Position numbers and translations under genes: made by a program. The notes under the pieces are model-generated. The model was not told the DNA's origin. It was given only the letters and a program-made list of their open reading frames with translations, and did no database searches. A stretch of 64,000 nt of DNA from Mesorhizobium sp. M2E.F.Ca.ET.219.01.1.1 (GTDB taxonomy: Bacteria > Pseudomonadota > Alphaproteobacteria > Rhizobiales > Rhizobiaceae): positions 1 through 64,000 of the forward strand of contig NZ_SADT02000007.1 in the NCBI RefSeq assembly GCF_004016445.2. The letters are read 5' to 3'. The first letter of the stretch is position 1. Each line of letters starts with the position of its first letter. Shown in pieces: positions 63,089-64,000 of the stretch.

Positions 63089-63412
63089 ATGAAAGATCTT
63101 CTCGGCCTGATGGGCAAGGCGAAGGAAATGCAGGCCAAGTTCCAGGCCATGCAGGACGAGATCGCCACGCTTGAAGCCACCGGCCAGGCCGGCGGCGGCC
63201 TGGTCAGCATCACGCTCACCGGCAAGTTCGAGATGAAGGCGCTGAAGATCGATCCGTCGCTGATCAAGGCGGATGAAGCCGAGATCCTCGAGGACCTCAT
63301 CCTGGCCGCCCACAATGACGCCAAAAGTAAGGTCGAGCACGTGATGCAGGAGAAGACTAAGGCGTTGACCGCGGGCCTGCCGATTCCCCCTGGAATGAAA
63401 TTGCCGTTCTGA
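63089..63412 (+). CDS. ybaB: YbaB/EbfC-family nucleoid-associated DNA-binding protein
   Basis: A 107-residue YbaB/EbfC protein. It begins MKDLLGLMGKAKEMQAKFQA and has the central EATGQAGGGLVSITLTGKFE and ALKIDPSLI blocks and the C-terminal GLPIPPGMKLPF, as in all family members. It forms a tweezer-like dimer that bridges DNA and often partners RecR. The ATG at 63089 follows GAGGA. It is co-transcribed with dnaX. The recR gene that often comes next is not in the remaining 0.6 kb. Confidence 0.93.
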   Translation: MKDLLGLMGKAKEMQAKFQAMQDEIATLEATGQAGGGLVSITLTGKFEMKALKIDPSLIKADEAEILEDLILAAHNDAKSKVEHVMQEKTKALTAGLPIPPGMKLPF

Positions 63413-63629
63413 GGCGGCCTCCGCCAGTTAATTGATTATGAACGGAAATCGAGCCCGGACCGCGATATTAACCATTTTGCCGGCAATGCTCACGGGCTCG
63501 TTTCGCGGCTTTCATAAAGTTTTACCCAAGTCCAGAAGTTGCTAACCCTCTAGCCATCTTTTTGCCTGAAAGAGTCTCATTCTTGCCACATCTCGGGGCG
63601 GGCTGGCATCTGGACATGAGGCTTTTTTG

Positions 63630-64000
63630 GTGATCGCGACGCGATGGAAGACGCCGCTGCTGCTTATCGGCATCGTCACTTCCCCTTTGCTCCTGGCCGG
63701 CTGCAGCCAGACCACTTCCTCCCATGGCATGTCGGTGTCGGGTCTGACCGACGCCCTCACGCCGAGTTTCCTCACCACCCGTACAAGCCACTCGCTGAAG
63801 GACAAGGAATGCCTGCAAAGGGCGATGTTCTTCGAGTCTAACCGGTCGAGCCGGGACGGCATGATCGCCGTCGGCACGGTCGTGATGAACCGCCTGCGTT
63901 CGGGCCAACATGGCAGCACCATCTGCGAGGTCGTCGGTGAGCCGGGTCAGTTCGCGCCCGGCGTGCTGACGCGGCCGATGAATTCGAGGGCGCTGCCCGA
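63630..64000 (+). CDS. SleB-type cell wall hydrolase, lipoprotein, cut by the window end
   Basis: A partial frame of 123 codons running off the right edge. A lipoprotein signal (WKTPLLLIGIVTSPLLLAGC) is followed by a short linker and the start of a hydrolase-2/SleB domain with CLQRAMFFESNRSSRDGMIA, VGTVVMNRLRSG and VVGEPGQFAPGVL; the glutamate in FFES is the candidate catalytic acid. It should cleave peptidoglycan from the periplasmic face of a membrane. The likely start is GTG 63630 behind GAGG. The last codon visible is at the window end, so length and C-terminus are unknown. Confidence 0.88.
   Translation, partial: MIATRWKTPLLLIGIVTSPLLLAGCSQTTSSHGMSVSGLTDALTPSFLTTRTSHSLKDKECLQRAMFFESNRSSRDGMIAVGTVVMNRLRSGQHGSTICEVVGEPGQFAPGVLTRPMNSRALP

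Noticed and set aside
61120..63324. Long open frame of about 730 codons on the reverse strand
   Set aside because: Shadow of dnaX and ybaB; composition is Arg/Gly/His-rich without domains and it also crosses the SRP RNA end.
1..64000. CRISPR arrays, restriction-modification, toxin-antitoxin or phage genes
   Set aside because: No regularly spaced repeats and no motif of these systems were seen in any translation.

Overview
The window looks like a chromosomal segment of a Rhizobiales alphaproteobacterium, most likely Mesorhizobium or a close relative. This is inferred from high-GC codon use, the core gene families on the right (cisplatin-type ATP-dependent ligase with its exonuclease, a Yej transporter with two binding proteins, a membrane-anchored cytochrome c, a DnaX that has lost most of its zinc-module cysteines) and long palindromic intergenic elements of the rhizobial kind. 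No database search was possible, so all family names rest on motifs read from the translations.

The window has two parts that meet at a tRNA-Thr(CGU) gene at 40861-40936. The left part (1-40.8 kb) is accessory in character: wide intergenic gaps, gene remnants and many regulators. In order it holds a TetR-controlled RND efflux operon (0.2-5.2 kb); a gap with a small frameshifted gene; a hypothetical exported protein with an apparent ACG start; a 1601-residue regulator (winged helix, degenerate cyclase, STAND ATPase, membrane helix, WD40) divergent from an exported VWA-like DUF1194 protein (7.0-12.9 kb); a stress-flavoured group with quinone oxidoreductase, two related alpha/beta hydrolases, Dps, a frameshifted GlcG, a YgiN-type monooxygenase and a DJ-1/PfpI protein (13.1-19.3 kb); a second winged-helix/ATPase regulator that looks short; two FixJ-type receivers; a complete BMP-type nucleoside ABC transporter operon (23.2-27.9 kb); a 1845-residue kinase-like/STAND/GAF/PAS/histidine kinase (28.2-33.8 kb) followed by truncated gene remnants; an operon of a YdeP-type molybdopterin oxidoreductase with a cyanide-insensitive-type cytochrome bd oxidase (34.0-38.8 kb); and an MFS exporter.

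The right part (41-64 kb) is compact core-like chromosome: a membrane-anchored hypothetical protein, the DNA ligase/exonuclease pair, a TPR-methyltransferase, a small lipoprotein, a P-loop protein, a GhrA-type dehydrogenase, the five-gene yej operon, a cytochrome c, kdsB, pheA, a Dabb protein, nudC, a HIT protein, the SRP RNA, dnaX, ybaB and the start of a SleB-type cell wall hydrolase cut by the window end. Three long inverted repeats sit between these genes.

The most unusual content is the set of three very large multidomain signalling proteins on the left. The first sits with its divergent DUF1194 neighbour between two similar direct repeats of about 75 bp (6760-6834 and 13045-13121). No CRISPR array, complete insertion sequence, integrase or phage gene was seen.
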